This document shows, in pieces, positions 15,214 to 16,085 of a stretch of 16,085 bases of DNA (within the stretch, counting starts at the first letter, position 1; every line of letters begins with the position of its first letter). This stretch comes from Clostridia bacterium. Lineage in GTDB: Bacteria > Bacillota_A > Clostridia > TANB77 > CAG-508. The translations under genes and the position numbers were made by a program. The notes under the pieces were generated by a model, which saw nothing but the letters and a program-made list of their open reading frames with translations, made no database searches and was not told the DNA's origin. The stretch lies in assembly GCA_017621295.1 (NCBI GenBank), contig JAGATI010000010.1, forward strand, positions 1-16,085. Reading direction: 5' to 3'.

Positions 15214-15447
15214 ATGGCAATGTATTTGAATAAGCTTACACCAAAGCATAAAGTTGGTGACAGAGTATCATTTGAAATGAAAGATGGTACAATAGAGGGA
15301 AATATAGTTGTAGTTGATAAGGGAACATTTGAAGATCCCTATAATGTATACTATGACATTGAGGGTGAGGCACCAGGAACAAATCATGAGATATGGTGGT
15401 TTAAGCACATACCTGAGACTGATGTCACACTAATAAGAGAAATCTAA
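15214..15447 (+). CDS. small SH3/KOW-like barrel protein, 77 aa
   Basis: Function unknown. The segment HKVGDRVSFEMKDGTIEGNIVVVDKG (residues about 10-35, shown in part) has the VGDxV and GxIxGxI spacing of small SH3- or KOW-like beta barrels, followed by an acidic stretch with a Trp pair (EIWWFKH). Such proteins are common as small phage hypotheticals. It starts six bases after the previous stop and lacks a Shine-Dalgarno site, so translation is probably coupled. A second ATG two codons later is an equally possible start. Confidence 0.72.
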   Translation: MAMYLNKLTPKHKVGDRVSFEMKDGTIEGNIVVVDKGTFEDPYNVYYDIEGEAPGTNHEIWWFKHIPETDVTLIREI

Positions 15448-15477
15448 ATATATATATGTAGTTAGAGAGGAGCAAAT

Positions 15478-15843
15478 ATGAGTAGATGTACATTAGTCAA
15501 ATATGCAGAAGATTCTGAAGCTGTAGGTGGAATAAATGTGAGTTCTTATTATGATCTTGTAGATAAAATTGATGATAATGAGAAATGGATATCAAAATGC
15601 AAAGAAAAGCTTAAGATGTTAGCAAGTTGTACACCAAAGGACATGTTTCCTGAAAATAAGATTGGAGAGGACACTATGTTCCAGTTAAATAGAGAGTTTG
15701 ATGAGACATGGGAATGTATAGAAGAAGCAAATGTCACATTGAATGCTCTATATAGAATAAGAACTCTTGTTGACATGCATAGAGAAAATGGTCTTGATGT
15801 TACAACATTAGACAATTGGAATAAAATAATAGTATTAGAATAA
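15478..15843 (+). CDS. hypothetical alpha-helical protein, 121 aa
   Basis: I do not recognise this protein. It is soluble, acidic and mainly helical: helices at about residues 24-50 (YDLVDKIDDNEKWISKCKEK), 65-100 (FQLNREFDETWECIEEANVT onward) and a short C-terminal one. Four Cys are scattered without a zinc pattern. The start is well supported by GAGGAG (15467-15472), five bases before the ATG. It is separated from the previous gene by 30 AT-rich bases and followed by the next gene after five bases. Confidence 0.75.
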   Translation: MSRCTLVKYAEDSEAVGGINVSSYYDLVDKIDDNEKWISKCKEKLKMLASCTPKDMFPENKIGEDTMFQLNREFDETWECIEEANVTLNALYRIRTLVDMHRENGLDVTTLDNWNKIIVLE

Positions 15844-15848
15844 TTAAT

Positions 15849-16043
15849 ATGAAATCGTTCAGTGGAAGAAACATTATAACAGATGAGATGGAGCGTCTAA
15901 AATACAATAAGCTTACAAATACTCCTATAAAAAACTTAACAGTAGCTGACTTACTCTTCTGCTACAATTCTGTCTGGGTTACATCATCAGTTAAGAAAGT
16001 AATAGAGGAAGAATTGAAGAAAGTTAGTGTTGCACAACATTAA
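15849..16043 (+). CDS. hypothetical small protein, 64 aa
   Basis: A short, basic, helical protein of unknown function and the last gene of the right arm. The middle (NLTVADLLFCYNSVWV) is moderately hydrophobic but too short and polar for a confident membrane segment. It begins five bases after the preceding stop without its own Shine-Dalgarno site. Its stop lies six bases before the right inverted repeat, so the repeat abuts the coding region; no separate terminator is visible. Confidence 0.65.
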   Translation: MKSFSGRNIITDEMERLKYNKLTNTPIKNLTVADLLFCYNSVWVTSSVKKVIEEELKKVSVAQH

Positions 16044-16049
16044 TGTTCT

Positions 16050-16082
16050 AGAATGAGTGTAGACATGTCTCTCGCCCTTTCT
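16050..16082. repeat. 33-bp inverted repeat, right copy
   Basis: The exact reverse complement of bases 1-33, including the AGACATGTCT palindrome at 16060-16069. It follows the last rightward gene by six bases and overlaps the palindrome TTCTAGAA at 16046-16053, which the left copy lacks. Both gene arms therefore run into the same sequence in the same orientation relative to transcription. Confidence 0.9.
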
Positions 16083-16085
16083 AAG

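Overview
The window looks like an accessory and structural segment of a large tailed-phage genome. It is very AT-rich and tightly packed. It carries two giant virion-type reading frames, a dense tRNA cluster with a free-standing HNH endonuclease, and a run of small early-type genes, with no cellular housekeeping genes. I cannot name the phage. The style of the left arm recalls crAss-like and other large gut phages, but that is an impression from memory. The host is uncertain: the promoters near the tRNAs fit ordinary sigma-70 (TTGAAA, 17 bases, TATAAT-like), and two right-arm genes have good Shine-Dalgarno sites.

Transcription diverges from a hub at about 12.76-13.18 kb. The left arm (minus strand, 12761 down to 101) holds six genes: a 1610-aa protein, then after one base a 1955-aa protein, a 13-bp hairpin, a 181-aa possible degenerate P-loop kinase relative, a 250-aa protein with a proline-rich linker, and two overlapping small genes ending at a 14-bp terminator. 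None of these genes has a clear Shine-Dalgarno site. The giant proteins are rich in Tyr, Asn and Asp, lack membrane segments, and are most likely virion or tail components; this is inference.

The right arm (plus strand) starts with a possible small RNA and strong hairpin (13046-13105). Then come tRNAs for Lys(TTT), Lys(CTT), Arg(ACG), Trp(CCA), Cys(GCA), Val(TAC), an odd Asn-like (ATT), Phe(GAA) and Ser(TGA). An HNH endonuclease gene runs into the 5' end of tRNA-Ser. A terminator and a fresh promoter follow, then four small genes.

The most striking find lies between the tRNAs. Three copies (13601-13698, 13869-14012, 14115-14265) of one RNA architecture have an outer stem P1, a conserved internal loop (CAGTCA on the 5' side, ATTCT on the 3' side), a 9-bp stem P2, a conserved TACTTCGA segment and an inner stem P3. 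P1 differs in sequence in every copy yet stays perfectly paired, and P2 covaries. The inner module differs: a short loop in the first, a whole tRNA-Asn-like cloverleaf in the second, and a four-hairpin tRNA-like fold in the third. I do not recognise this RNA.

The window begins and ends in a perfect 33-bp inverted repeat, so each arm runs into the same sequence in the same sense. This may be a recurrent element that broke the assembly, or the arms of an invertible or terminal structure.
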